From JAMQPK01 sp035281225 (GTDB taxonomy: Bacteria > Acidobacteriota > Vicinamibacteria > Vicinamibacterales > JAMQPK01), in contig DATEEI010000128.1 in the NCBI GenBank assembly GCA_035281225.1, positions 1-64,000 on the forward strand: a stretch of DNA of 64,000 nt. Reading direction: 5' to 3'. This document shows, piece after piece, positions 25,337 to 34,544 of this stretch. A program made the position numbers and the translations under genes. The notes under the pieces are model-generated. The model saw only the letters and a program-made list of their open reading frames with translations. It was not told the DNA's origin and searched no databases. The first letter of the stretch is position 1; every line of letters starts with the position of its first letter.

Positions 25337-26271
25337 CCGGACGGCCCCAGCGAGCGCTCGTCACGGGCGGCGCGGGCTTCATCGGGTCGCATGTCGTGCG
25401 GGCGCTACTCACGCAGGACATTCCGGTCACGGTCATCGACAATCTGAGCGTGGGCCGTCCCGAGCGCGTTCCGGCGCCAGCACGCCTCGTGGTTGGCGAT
25501 ATTCTCGACGCCGAAGCCATGCGCGACGCGATTCAAGGCTGCGACCTCGTGCTGCATCTCGCCGCGCGCGTCGCGATTCGCTCGTCGTTCGAATTCGCCG
25601 CCGAAGACGGCACGATTAACTATGTGGGAACGGCGTCGGTGTTGCGCGCGGCCGCAGCCGCAAAAGTGCGGCGGTTCGTCTATGCGTCGACGATGGGTGT
25701 GTACGCAGACTCCCCGACTTCGGCACCGCTGGCGGAAACGCACGCGACGGTTCCTGTCGCGCCGTACGGTATTTCGAAGCTCGCGGGCGAGCGGTTGGTG
25801 CACCTTATGTGCGAGCGAGACGGCATGTCGAGCGCCGCTCTGCGTCTGTTCAACACCTACGGATCCGGCCAGCAATTCAGCCCGTACGTGGGCGTCGTCA
25901 CAATTTTTGTGCACAAGACGTTGAAGGGCGAGACACCAGAGATCTTCGGCGATGGCGAGCAGTGCCGCGATTTCGTCCACGTCGAGGACGTGGCGTCGGC
26001 GTTCGTTCGAGTTGCACACAGTGACGTCACCGGCGAGACTTACAACGTGGGGTCCGGAAGCGCCGTAACCGTCAATAAAGTGTTTACCTGCGTCCAGCAG
26101 GCGATGCAGACTGCAAGCAAACCGGCGTATCGGCCGGCAGCGGCGGGCGAATTGCGGAATTCCGTCGCCGATATTTCACGAGCACACCGCGTTTTTGGAT
26201 ACAAACCCGTGCATGACTTCGCAACGTCGCTCCCCCCGGTCGTTTCTGAAATCGTGAGAGGTGTGGCATGA
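25330..26271 (+). CDS. NAD-dependent sugar epimerase/dehydratase (SDR)
   Basis: The 313-aa protein is an extended SDR enzyme: TGGAGFIGSHVVRALL binds NAD(P), STMGVYADS and YGISKLAGERL carry the catalytic Ser and YxxxK, and FNTYGSGQ is the substrate-side segment. It probably interconverts UDP- or dTDP-sugars for the EPS repeat. I chose ATG 25330, which overlaps the nucleotidyltransferase stop and starts just before the Rossmann strand. The stop overlaps the next gene (ATGA). Confidence 0.9.
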   Translation: MVAGRPQRALVTGGAGFIGSHVVRALLTQDIPVTVIDNLSVGRPERVPAPARLVVGDILDAEAMRDAIQGCDLVLHLAARVAIRSSFEFAAEDGTINYVGTASVLRAAAAAKVRRFVYASTMGVYADSPTSAPLAETHATVPVAPYGISKLAGERLVHLMCERDGMSSAALRLFNTYGSGQQFSPYVGVVTIFVHKTLKGETPEIFGDGEQCRDFVHVEDVASAFVRVAHSDVTGETYNVGSGSAVTVNKVFTCVQQAMQTASKPAYRPAAAGELRNSVADISRAHRVFGYKPVHDFATSLPPVVSEIVRGVA

Positions 26272-27392
26272 GCGCACAGCCAGCGCGTTCCGGATTGCTT
26301 GACCGGACGGTCGTTCGCGCCCTTCGCGCCGTACCACAGTACACGCGCTTGTCCAGGCACGTGCGCTCGGTTCTGGCGCATTCCACGCCGAGAAAGGTCG
26401 CAAACCTTCTGTTGACGGAGCTCGAGTACAAGCTTCGGGCCACGAAGGTTCGCGGGCGCCCGTACATCCTGATCGTGGATCCCACCAACATCTGCAACTT
26501 GAAGTGCCCGTTGTGCCCGACAGGAAACGGCACGGGTGGCCGAAAGAAGCAGCTGATGAAATACGAAACGTTCACCCGCGTCATCGACGAGCTGGCTCCG
26601 TACGCCTACGAAGTCAACATGCACAACTGGGGCGAATCCATCCTGCACCCGCATGTCTTCGACATGGTGGAATACGCACGCAAACGCAACGTGGCCACGA
26701 ACATGAGTGCGCACTTCAACACCGTCAACGAGCAGACGATTGACCGGCTTGTCACGAGCGGCCTCGAGTATCTCTGCCTGTCGATTGACGGCGCGACGCA
26801 GGAGAGTTACGCGAAATATCGTGTGGGAGGGAGCCTCGACAAGGTTCTGGACAACGCGCGAAAGCTGGTCCAGCGCAGGCGCGAGCTAAAGAGCAGCACG
26901 CCGTTCATCGAGTGGCAGTTTATCGTGTTCAAGCACAACGCTGGCGAGATCGCCGCCGCGCGCGAGCTGGCAAAAGAAATCGGCGTCGACAAATTCCGGC
27001 TCATCCCACCCGGCATTGCGTTCGAAATGACGGACACCGAGCGTCTCAAGCGTGAATGGTTCGTGCCGGCGGGCACGGAGGTCGAAGGGGAGAGCGCCGA
27101 CTATCGATCTCAGCACGATGCGCCCTGTTTCTATTTGTATCGCTCGTTCACCGTGAACCCGGACGGCCAGGTCGCGCCGTGCTGCATTGTCTACGGCGAA
27201 CACAACGACTTCGGGAACTTCATGGACGACGGGTTCCGTTCGATTTGGAATGGCGCCAAGTATCAGTCCGCGCGGGCGCAGTTCCGCAAAGGCGGCGTCG
27301 TAACGACGCCGACAGTGTGCGATGGGTGTTCGTGGTTCAAGAAGCCGGGCGACGATCACGTGGCGGCATCGTTGGCGGGTCGGGCGAACTGA
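26268..27392 (+). CDS. radical SAM/SPASM protein
   Basis: The 374-aa protein has the radical SAM motif CNLKCPLC near residue 77 and a C-terminal SPASM-like segment with cysteines CFYLYRSFTVNPDGQVAPCC and CDGCSWF. It should bind at least one 4Fe-4S cluster and S-adenosylmethionine. Such proteins in EPS and O-antigen clusters are thought to modify sugars, but the reaction is unknown. It is the last gene of the plus-strand EPS run; its 3' end overlaps the convergent O-antigen ligase gene by 56 bases. Confidence 0.87.
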   Translation: MSAQPARSGLLDRTVVRALRAVPQYTRLSRHVRSVLAHSTPRKVANLLLTELEYKLRATKVRGRPYILIVDPTNICNLKCPLCPTGNGTGGRKKQLMKYETFTRVIDELAPYAYEVNMHNWGESILHPHVFDMVEYARKRNVATNMSAHFNTVNEQTIDRLVTSGLEYLCLSIDGATQESYAKYRVGGSLDKVLDNARKLVQRRRELKSSTPFIEWQFIVFKHNAGEIAAARELAKEIGVDKFRLIPPGIAFEMTDTERLKREWFVPAGTEVEGESADYRSQHDAPCFYLYRSFTVNPDGQVAPCCIVYGEHNDFGNFMDDGFRSIWNGAKYQSARAQFRKGGVVTTPTVCDGCSWFKKPGDDHVAASLAGRAN

Positions 27393-28878
27393 GCGGCGGC
27401 GCTGAGGCCTGTCGCTGCCGTTGGGCGATCAGGTGAAGGACGGGGGCGAACGCCATGATCGTCCACATGTTCTTGAAGCCGATTCGCAGGAAATCGACCG
27501 TAAACCCCACCAGGAAAAATGCAATCAGGCTGGTGCGGAGCGCGCGAGCGACCATGGCCATCGATCGATCGCCGATCCCGGTGAACACCTGTTCTGCCAG
27601 CCCGAAGCGCCGGTACGTCACGTAGAAGAACGCGAGGAGAAGGATCAAGCCTGGCAGGCCGAGCTCCAGCGCCACCTGGAGGTATCCGTTGTGGACCGTC
27701 ACGACCGCCCCCTGGTCCGGGTACTCGTAATAGTCGAAAATTCGATACGTCGTTTCCATGCCCATGCCGTTCCACGGATGGTCGAGAAACGCATTCCATC
27801 CGGCTTCGAGCAGTCTGACGCGTTCTCGCAGCGATTCGCTGCCCGAGACCGTATAGCTCTGGAAGCTGAACACCCGATTGACGAGCGACTCCGGCAGGAA
27901 CGGCACGGCGCAGGCTGCCACGATGACCGCGGCGACGACGTGCAAGGGCGTAATCTTGATCAGCTTGCGGTAGATGAGCAGCGCCAGGATCGCGCCAAGG
28001 ATGAGCAGCCCGGTCCGCGAATATGACGTGAAATTGGCAGCGATGCAGACCGCGATGGCAAGCCAGATCGCCGTCTGCTGCCAGAACGTCTGAAACGTCC
28101 TCAGGGCCGCAAAGAGCAACGGCACGATGAACACGGTATTGACGGCCATCAAGATGGCGTGGACGGAGACGCCGGAACTGCGCGCAACCGTTCCCGCATC
28201 ACCCGCATCGAGCATCATCATTTCGACGCCGTACGTGACCGCGCCCGCCCGGTCCCAGCCCAGTCGATCCGCGAACGTAAATCCGGGAATGTACCGCTGC
28301 GCGATCGCGAAGCCGAACGTCAGCACGCTCACGCCGACGAGCAGCGATACCGCTGTGACGAACTGCTGGCGGGTGCGAATGAGGTTCACGAGCAGAAAAT
28401 AGAACACGACCGTGCTCAGGTATCGGAAGAGCGCTGGGTACCCAAGACTGAACTCGAGCGCGTCGACCAGCGAGATGGCCCCTGCCAAGGCGTATGCGGT
28501 CAGCACCGTCAATTCAGTCGTCCAGGTAAGTGGCAATCGCCGCATCATCACTTCGAGGAGCCACGCCACGAGGGTGACAAGGACGAATATCTTGGGCAGA
28601 GACAAGTCGATGTTGGGCAGCAGATTGCCCAGACGTCCGGCAGCTTCGAGCGGGACCGATGCGATGGTGAGATACATGCCCAGTCGCGCGTTGTGCAGCA
28701 CGATGCCGGTCAGGATCAAGCCGCCCACAGCGCCCAGGTAGAGCATCGGAGAACCGGTGATCGACAGCACGGCTGCTGTTGCGGCGCCGATAACCACAAG
28801 CGCCAGCACGGCGGGCGCACCCAGAGTGCCAGGACGCTCTGACGCGGCACGGGGAACGGAGGTATTGCGGCTTACCAA
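27337..28878 (-). CDS. O-antigen ligase family protein
   Basis: The 513-aa protein has about twelve transmembrane helices and a large periplasmic loop (residues about 340-400) with ESLRERVRLLEAGWNAF and HPWNGMGMET, the arrangement of Wzy_C-type O-antigen ligases and EPS polymerases. It probably polymerises or ligates the EPS repeat outside the inner membrane. The start is TTG 28878, supported by AGGAGA seven bases upstream. It is 22 bases from the flippase stop and likely cotranscribed with it. Confidence 0.87.
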   Translation of the reverse strand: MVSRNTSVPRAASERPGTLGAPAVLALVVIGAATAAVLSITGSPMLYLGAVGGLILTGIVLHNARLGMYLTIASVPLEAAGRLGNLLPNIDLSLPKIFVLVTLVAWLLEVMMRRLPLTWTTELTVLTAYALAGAISLVDALEFSLGYPALFRYLSTVVFYFLLVNLIRTRQQFVTAVSLLVGVSVLTFGFAIAQRYIPGFTFADRLGWDRAGAVTYGVEMMMLDAGDAGTVARSSGVSVHAILMAVNTVFIVPLLFAALRTFQTFWQQTAIWLAIAVCIAANFTSYSRTGLLILGAILALLIYRKLIKITPLHVVAAVIVAACAVPFLPESLVNRVFSFQSYTVSGSESLRERVRLLEAGWNAFLDHPWNGMGMETTYRIFDYYEYPDQGAVVTVHNGYLQVALELGLPGLILLLAFFYVTYRRFGLAEQVFTGIGDRSMAMVARALRTSLIAFFLVGFTVDFLRIGFKNMWTIMAFAPVLHLIAQRQRQASAPPLSSPDPPTMPPRDRRPAS

Positions 28879-28900
28879 AATCGGGTCTCCTGCTGCGGAA

Positions 28901-30202
28901 TCAGCTTACCGCGATCGGACGCTTCAACTCGACGTTGGCAAGGTAGACCACAAGGCCGGCGTTGATAACTCTCGCAATAACGGTCCCGTAGGCCGCCCCT
29001 ATGGCGCCGAACCGCGGAATCAGAACCCAACACGCCCCTGTGGCGACGGCGGCGAGAATCAAGTTGGACAGCGCCACCATCTCAACACGATCGCGCGCAT
29101 AGACGATGAGATAGAGGGGGTGGCTCAGAAGCGTCGCCAGGCAGCCCCAGAACAGCACGCGAAAAATCTCGACGGCCGCCGGATACGCTGGAAACAGCAG
29201 GTTGATCGCCGGCCGGACCAGCACGAGTGAGGGCAACATGAGGATGCCGAGGATCGCGCACACTCGAAGCGTGCGGCTTCTGTATGCCTGGAACTCGTCC
29301 TTGCTCGTCATTCGAGAAGCGTGAGGCAGCAGTGCAGTGATGACAGAATACGTGCACATATCCATCAGGAAGCCAAGATTCCACGCCACGTTGTAATACC
29401 CGACGTGTTCCTCACCCTGAAGCCACCCGAGCAAGAGCACGTCGATCCGGCCATAGATGGCGAACAGCAGATGAGCGACGATCATCCATCGCCCGAACCA
29501 GAGTACCTGGCGCGAAAGGTGCGCGGCTGGTGCCTGCGCGATGGGATCCGCCGCACCGTTGCTGTTACGGTCCCAGGCCGCCAGCGCGATCACCGAGCTG
29601 ACGAACAGGACGAGAACGGACGCTGCCATGACCGCTTGTAGGCTCGCGGCAGCGGCGAAGCCGAGACACACGAGCAGCGCAACTTTCAGCAGGCTGTTGG
29701 ACGACTTCAGCGCGGCGTATGTCTTGAAGCGTTGGGACAGCTGAAATCGGGCGAGCAGGTGTTGGAACAGAGCCGTTCCGACGACGCCGGCCGACGCCCA
29801 CCGAAGCGGCGCGGTCAAGCGGTCGCTCCCGAAGAGTCCGGTGGCGATAGAACCGGACAGCACGAAGAGCGCCAGCGCCGCTGAACCGTTCGCGATCATC
29901 TTGATCCGGAGAGACACGCGAATCACTGCATCGCGCTCGTGGGTGGCCAGTGGGCTGGCCAGCCGGACCATCGCGAGATCGAATCCTGTTCCGCAGACTT
30001 CCTGGACGACGATCATGACCGCCATTGCGATGGCGAAATATCCGAAGTCGGTCGGCGAGAGCAGGTTCGCCGTCAGGACGTTGGCGGCGAAACCTCCGAC
30101 GAGATAGATGCCGTTGCTCAGGAGGACGGTCGCGATTCCCGTAACGAAGCTCCCGCGGGGAAGCCTCGCATCAGCCTCCGCAACGGCTTCAGTCACCGCC
30201 AT
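28901..30202 (-). CDS. polysaccharide flippase (Wzx/MATE-like)
   Basis: The 433-aa protein (ATG 30202) has about fourteen hydrophobic helices and the N-terminal pattern VLLSNGIYLVGGFAANVLTANLLSP...FGYFAIA of the polysaccharide biosynthesis exporters (PF01943/PF13440). It should flip the lipid-linked repeat unit to the periplasm for polymerisation by the downstream ligase-like protein. Its start overlaps the stop of the PilZ protein gene by 14 bases; a longer start inside that gene is unlikely. Confidence 0.88.
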   Translation of the reverse strand: MAVTEAVAEADARLPRGSFVTGIATVLLSNGIYLVGGFAANVLTANLLSPTDFGYFAIAMAVMIVVQEVCGTGFDLAMVRLASPLATHERDAVIRVSLRIKMIANGSAALALFVLSGSIATGLFGSDRLTAPLRWASAGVVGTALFQHLLARFQLSQRFKTYAALKSSNSLLKVALLVCLGFAAAASLQAVMAASVLVLFVSSVIALAAWDRNSNGAADPIAQAPAAHLSRQVLWFGRWMIVAHLLFAIYGRIDVLLLGWLQGEEHVGYYNVAWNLGFLMDMCTYSVITALLPHASRMTSKDEFQAYRSRTLRVCAILGILMLPSLVLVRPAINLLFPAYPAAVEIFRVLFWGCLATLLSHPLYLIVYARDRVEMVALSNLILAAVATGACWVLIPRFGAIGAAYGTVIARVINAGLVVYLANVELKRPIAVS

Positions 30203-31172
30203 TGTTGACGACCACGCCCAGCAACCGCCCGCCGTACTTGCCAAGCCGGTCGACAACGCTCATGACCGCCGCCTTGGTACTCGCACCGACCGACACGACG
30301 AGGAACGCGCCGTCCGTATTCCGTGCCAGGACGAACGAGAACGGGGAATCACCCACCGGCGATGCGGCGATGACGACGTAGTTGTAGTCCGTTCTGAGCT
30401 CGTCGATGGCCTTCTTCAGACGATCTTCGGAAACACGAAGCAACGCGTCCGCACCGAGACCGCCCCGGCGCATCACGTGCAGGTTGTCGAGCGGCGTGCG
30501 ACGTATCACGCTCGACACGGAAGCCGTGCCCTCAGCGACGTCGAGCAGGCCGTGGAAATTTTTCGCACCCTCGTCAGATTCCCGCTCCGCGTGCACAGAA
30601 TCAGCGTCAACGTAGAGCACACGCTGGTCGGCCTGGCGCGCGAGTGCTATCGACAGCCATTGCGCGATCCTTGCGACGCCTTCCAGCGGCGAGACGCTGG
30701 TCAGGACGATCACCCGGCATGTGTTTCCGGGAAGCTCCAGGGTGAGCTGTTCGATCAGTCGCTGCACCTCTGCATCGGACTCGGGCGAAACCGGAAATAG
30801 TAGCGAGCGGTTTGACGAGGCCATGAACGCGTCGGCGTCGAGCTCGACGCCAGCCCGCACGTCGGACCCGGACCCAGCGCGCCGATATGCGACGTTGCCG
30901 ACGGCATGAACGCCTGACCCCATCGGCGTGGCAAACGGGTCGATCAGCTCGATTTTCAAGGGGACCGACGGCAGCGCAAGGGTTCCGTCAGCCACGTCAA
31001 GGCTCAGCTGAACACCGTCTCGCGAGACGTCGGTGATCACCACTCGTGCCCGTCGTCCGTCCGCGGCTTCGACGTCTGCAGGGAGACGGGTCGGCACCCG
31101 CTCGTTACGCCGCCGGTCGCTGCCCTGCGCAGATTGATGCTTACGCGTAAAAAAACGTTTCCAGTTACTCAT
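30189..31172 (-). CDS. PilZ domain fused to degenerate BY-kinase/CpsD-like domain
   Basis: This 327-aa protein has two parts. Residues of about 17-115 form a PilZ domain with the c-di-GMP motifs R21xxxR25 and D48-x-S50-x-x-G53. Residues of about 150-325 align with the CpsD/MinD-type P-loop fold of bacterial tyrosine kinases (VLTSVSPLEGVARIAQWLSIA, VLYVDADS, LLGVVVNN). The Walker A lysine is gone: EGKST is EGVAR. The Walker B region reads IAASPVGDSP in place of IDSPP, and there is no tyrosine-rich tail. It is therefore probably a pseudo-kinase that passes a c-di-GMP signal to the Wzz-like protein or flippase. It is coupled to the flippase gene. Confidence 0.8.
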   Translation of the reverse strand: MSNWKRFFTRKHQSAQGSDRRRNERVPTRLPADVEAADGRRARVVITDVSRDGVQLSLDVADGTLALPSVPLKIELIDPFATPMGSGVHAVGNVAYRRAGSGSDVRAGVELDADAFMASSNRSLLFPVSPESDAEVQRLIEQLTLELPGNTCRVIVLTSVSPLEGVARIAQWLSIALARQADQRVLYVDADSVHAERESDEGAKNFHGLLDVAEGTASVSSVIRRTPLDNLHVMRRGGLGADALLRVSEDRLKKAIDELRTDYNYVVIAASPVGDSPFSFVLARNTDGAFLVVSVGASTKAAVMSVVDRLGKYGGRLLGVVVNNGGD

Positions 31173-31305
31173 GCGTATGTGCCGGTATTGTCAGGCTCAC
31201 GTGGATTGCCTGCTCGCGACGTGCAATGGTAACCTAAGAGCGCATCGGCGCCGACGTTGTTGTCCCAAAGCCTGCCGCCCTTCACTATCTGATAGAGGTT
31301 GTCCA

Positions 31306-33750
31306 TTGCATACCCCTCGGTTGTTCCCTGCCCTGCTATTCTTGCTCCTCACGCCTGGAGTGGGCTGCGCGCAGGCACCTGCCAGCGCTTCCAATCAGCA
31401 GCCGACGATCGTGGATGATTTCGAGAGCGATGGTGGACGATGGAATGCCAGCTCCGGATCCTACAGGATTGCACCTGACCCAGCGCGCGAAGTGCAAGGC
31501 AACGTGCTCGAGTGGCGCTACAACCTCATCAAAAATTACATTCTCATCACGACCAGTGCGCGAACCGAGCGGTTCGCGGGCGCGGAGGAAGTGGCGTTCC
31601 GGATCCGCTCGGACCGCCGAGGCCGGATGTTCATCCGGATCGATCAGGCGAATAAATCCGCGTTCGCGAAGGACTTCATCGTCGACGACACATGGCAGGA
31701 GATTCGGCTCAAGCTCAGCGAGATCAAGTACGCCGGCTTCGGATTTCGCAAGATCGACGCGTCGAAGATTCGCACGATCTATTTCGTCGATCTAACGGGC
31801 AAAGACGAAGGCGCGACGGGTACGCGTACGGTCTGGCTGGACGATCTACGCGCCATCGGGACCTCGGGCGCCGGCCCGACCAGCACCGTGTCGGTCGCCT
31901 CGAATGTTGACGAACAGCGAGAGATCGATCGCGTCAAGGACGGCCTGATTCTGCGCGGCTACGACGCGAAGGGACAGGTCGTGACCCTCGACCGGTTGAA
32001 GACATACGGCATGTCCGGCGGCTCGCACGCCTTCCTTTCGGATCTCGATCACTATCCAAGGCCCGGCGTGCTCGGCTCGAGCAATGGACGAGGAGACGGC
32101 CTTCCTGTTTTGACGGCAGCGCAGGACGATCTCGTGCTGATCAACATGCTCTTCTGGCCGATCCCGGGCTTCGGCAAGATGTGGGTCGAGGCGGACAATG
32201 CCGGCGCGGGGTACGTGCTGTCCAAGTCGAAGCGCAAGTTGGTCGTGAACCTCAATGTCGAGCTCGCGCGCAGCCGTCTTGCGAAGGTTGAGAAATACTA
32301 CGCGTCAGCGCGTCAGCGAGCCGCTGGAGTAAGTGCGCTCCAACCGCGGCTGGAAAAGCTTCGCGCGCAGCTGTCCCGCATCCGTCCGCCTCAGACCGAG
32401 CGAGAGCAGGCGGCCCTGGCGGACGAGGCGCTCGCCGAAGGCATGGCATTGGGCGAGGCACTGGCGCTGGAGATCGCGCGTGCCGATCTGGCCGTAAATC
32501 GAACCGGACGAGCCATCCTTACGCTGACTTCGGCGACGGGAGCGCCCGTCGGTGGCGCCACTGTCGAGTTCACGCAGGTTCGGAACGACTTCACATTCGG
32601 GATCGTCCAGTCCTTGGGGTTTGCGGATCGGCAGGCGCCGGATGCCGCGATGCAGCGGTCTGCGCGGCTGGCGAAGGACGCAGGATTCAACAGCTTTACG
32701 GCATCGCTGTTCTGGGATCGGATCGAGCCCAAGCAGGGCAACTATCAGTTTGACGAGTGGAATCGCGGCATCGGCCTGCGGCACTATCAGCAGGCCGGGC
32801 TGGCGCTGAGAGCGCACGGGATGGTGCAGCCGTCGATTCCAGAGCACGCGAAGCGCGCTGGCAGGCGGGGGTTTGTCGAGAAGGCCGTCCAGTACTTCCA
32901 GAACGCCATCCCCTGGTACGACAAGCAGTTTCCAGGGGCCTTTCAGGTATGGGAAGCGGCAAACGAACCGGGCAGTAACGGGTATGTCGGCCTCACCATT
33001 CCCGAGCGTGTGGATCTACTTAAGAGACTTTCCAGCACAATCCGGGCCGCGGCGCCGGCAGCCAAGGTCTGGATCAACGAAGTCGATTGGGACCGAGCGC
33101 AGCGTTTCTGGCCGAATGCGAACCAGCATCTGCGAGATCTTCGGTCACCGCTCGAGTTTTTTGAGTTGCTCAATCGCGAGCAGGTCCGGTTTGATATCGC
33201 CGGGCTCGAATGGTATCCGGGCCTCCGCATGAACTATCTGGGCATCATCGACATGGCCGAGCCGATGATCGACCTCCTCCGGACGCTGGAAATGCTCGAC
33301 CGGTATCAGCGCCTGCCGCAGCCGCTCCACGTGACCGAGTTTGCGCTGCCCGGTACATCTGATCCGGAATGGAAGAACGGCTACCGGGGTGGCAATTGGA
33401 CCCCCGAGTCTCAAGCACGGTTTGCTGCGGAGTTCTACACGGTCGCGTTCAGTCGACCCCACATCCGTGAGGTGACTTATTGGGGGTTGACGGATCACGA
33501 GCCTTGGGCGATTAAAGGCGGCCTGCTGGATGACAATTACACGCCTAAGCCCGTATATCGCGCGGTCCAAAGCTTGCTAGGCTCATGGCGCAGCTCTGGC
33601 ATGGCACGGACCAACAGTGCCGGTGTCGTGGAGTTTACGGGGTTCGCAGGCGATTACACGGTTGTGATCAGAACCCGCAACGGCGAGTCGCGCCATTCGA
33701 TTCATATTCCCGAGCGCGAGACCGCAAGGTCCACGGTCGCGGTGAGGTAA
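31306..33750 (+). CDS. GH10 endoxylanase-like glycanase with N-terminal CBM-like domain
   Basis: The protein is 814 aa from TTG 31306, with AGAGGT upstream. A signal peptide (FPALLFLLLTPGVGCAQ) is followed by a CBM/CIA30-like sandwich (VDDFESDGGRW ... VWLDDLRAIG), a helical linker, and a C-terminal GH10 barrel. The acid/base is E554 in WEAANEP and the nucleophile is E678 in HVTEFALP. GH10 enzymes cut beta-1,4-xylan-type chains; in EPS loci such glycanases often trim or degrade the polymer being exported. It is divergent from the PilZ gene, and the polysaccharide export gene follows after one base. Confidence 0.87.
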   Translation: MHTPRLFPALLFLLLTPGVGCAQAPASASNQQPTIVDDFESDGGRWNASSGSYRIAPDPAREVQGNVLEWRYNLIKNYILITTSARTERFAGAEEVAFRIRSDRRGRMFIRIDQANKSAFAKDFIVDDTWQEIRLKLSEIKYAGFGFRKIDASKIRTIYFVDLTGKDEGATGTRTVWLDDLRAIGTSGAGPTSTVSVASNVDEQREIDRVKDGLILRGYDAKGQVVTLDRLKTYGMSGGSHAFLSDLDHYPRPGVLGSSNGRGDGLPVLTAAQDDLVLINMLFWPIPGFGKMWVEADNAGAGYVLSKSKRKLVVNLNVELARSRLAKVEKYYASARQRAAGVSALQPRLEKLRAQLSRIRPPQTEREQAALADEALAEGMALGEALALEIARADLAVNRTGRAILTLTSATGAPVGGATVEFTQVRNDFTFGIVQSLGFADRQAPDAAMQRSARLAKDAGFNSFTASLFWDRIEPKQGNYQFDEWNRGIGLRHYQQAGLALRAHGMVQPSIPEHAKRAGRRGFVEKAVQYFQNAIPWYDKQFPGAFQVWEAANEPGSNGYVGLTIPERVDLLKRLSSTIRAAAPAAKVWINEVDWDRAQRFWPNANQHLRDLRSPLEFFELLNREQVRFDIAGLEWYPGLRMNYLGIIDMAEPMIDLLRTLEMLDRYQRLPQPLHVTEFALPGTSDPEWKNGYRGGNWTPESQARFAAEFYTVAFSRPHIREVTYWGLTDHEPWAIKGGLLDDNYTPKPVYRAVQSLLGSWRSSGMARTNSAGVVEFTGFAGDYTVVIRTRNGESRHSIHIPERETARSTVAVR

Positions 33751-33751
33751 C

Positions 33752-34537
33752 GTGCAGCTCTCTCTTCCTGCAGCATTCGTCGGCTTGCTGCTGACGATCG
33801 AACCGGCAAGCAGTCTCGTGCCCTGGGCCCGCCCAGCGCTGCGCCAGTCGGCTACCGGCACGTCGATCGGTACGAGCAGCGGGACGACGAGCCCGGCTCA
33901 GCCTGCCGACAGTGCCGCGCCTGAGGGGTATCGCCTTCAGGTTGGAGACAGGATCGAAGCGAAGTTCTTTTACTCCCCGCAACTCAACGAAACGATGCGA
34001 GTGCGGCCCGACGGACACGTGTCCCCGCTGCTCATTCCAGAGGTTCAGGCGGCGGGTTTGACGGTGCCGCAGCTGCAGGAAGTCCTGATTCAGCGGTACT
34101 CGAAGATTCTGAGGCGGCCCGAGATCACCGTGACGGTCCATGAATTCTCGCCACCGCGGATCTATGTCGCTGGGGAAGTGCGCGCGCCTGGCATTGTCGA
34201 GATCAGAGGGCCATTGACGACGCTGCAATCAATCATGAGCGCGGGCGGTTTTACACGGGACGCCAAGTCGGAACACGTGGCGCTGCTGCGATACCGCGAT
34301 CAGGGGGGGCCGGAGTTCATCCAGGTGAATCTGAAGCCTCCATTCCGGCCCGATCGGATTTCCGATATTGCGGTCAAGCCTTTCGATATCGTTTACGTGC
34401 CGAGAACTCGCATTGCGACCGTGGCCGATTTCTTCGAGCGCTACGTCGGCAACATCGTGCCCCTCTACCGGAACCTCGGGCTCACGGGATGGTACGATCT
34501 GAACCCGACCGAGGAAATTCAGGTCGTTCCACGATAG
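33752..34537 (+). CDS. polysaccharide export protein (Wza-like, SLBB)
   Basis: The 261-aa exported protein starts at GTG 33752. It has a weak signal peptide and then the poly_export domain (YRLQVGDRIEAKFFYSPQLN, VRPDGHVSPLLIPEVQAAGLT, EITVTVHEF) and one SLBB domain (RIYVAGEVRAPGIVEI, TTLQSIMSAGGFTRDAK). Such proteins form the outer-membrane ring through which EPS leaves the cell. It is shorter than Wza and lacks an obvious lipobox, so it may need a separate outer-membrane partner. Confidence 0.9.
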   Translation: MQLSLPAAFVGLLLTIEPASSLVPWARPALRQSATGTSIGTSSGTTSPAQPADSAAPEGYRLQVGDRIEAKFFYSPQLNETMRVRPDGHVSPLLIPEVQAAGLTVPQLQEVLIQRYSKILRRPEITVTVHEFSPPRIYVAGEVRAPGIVEIRGPLTTLQSIMSAGGFTRDAKSEHVALLRYRDQGGPEFIQVNLKPPFRPDRISDIAVKPFDIVYVPRTRIATVADFFERYVGNIVPLYRNLGLTGWYDLNPTEEIQVVPR

Positions 34538-34544
34538 CGGATTT

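Noticed and set aside
27337..28878. Exosortase, expected next to PEP-CTERM proteins and EPS genes
   Set aside because: The protein has a Wzy_C-type large loop and twelve helices and lacks the exosortase Cys/Arg/His pattern, so it is an O-antigen ligase-like protein. No exosortase is in the window.
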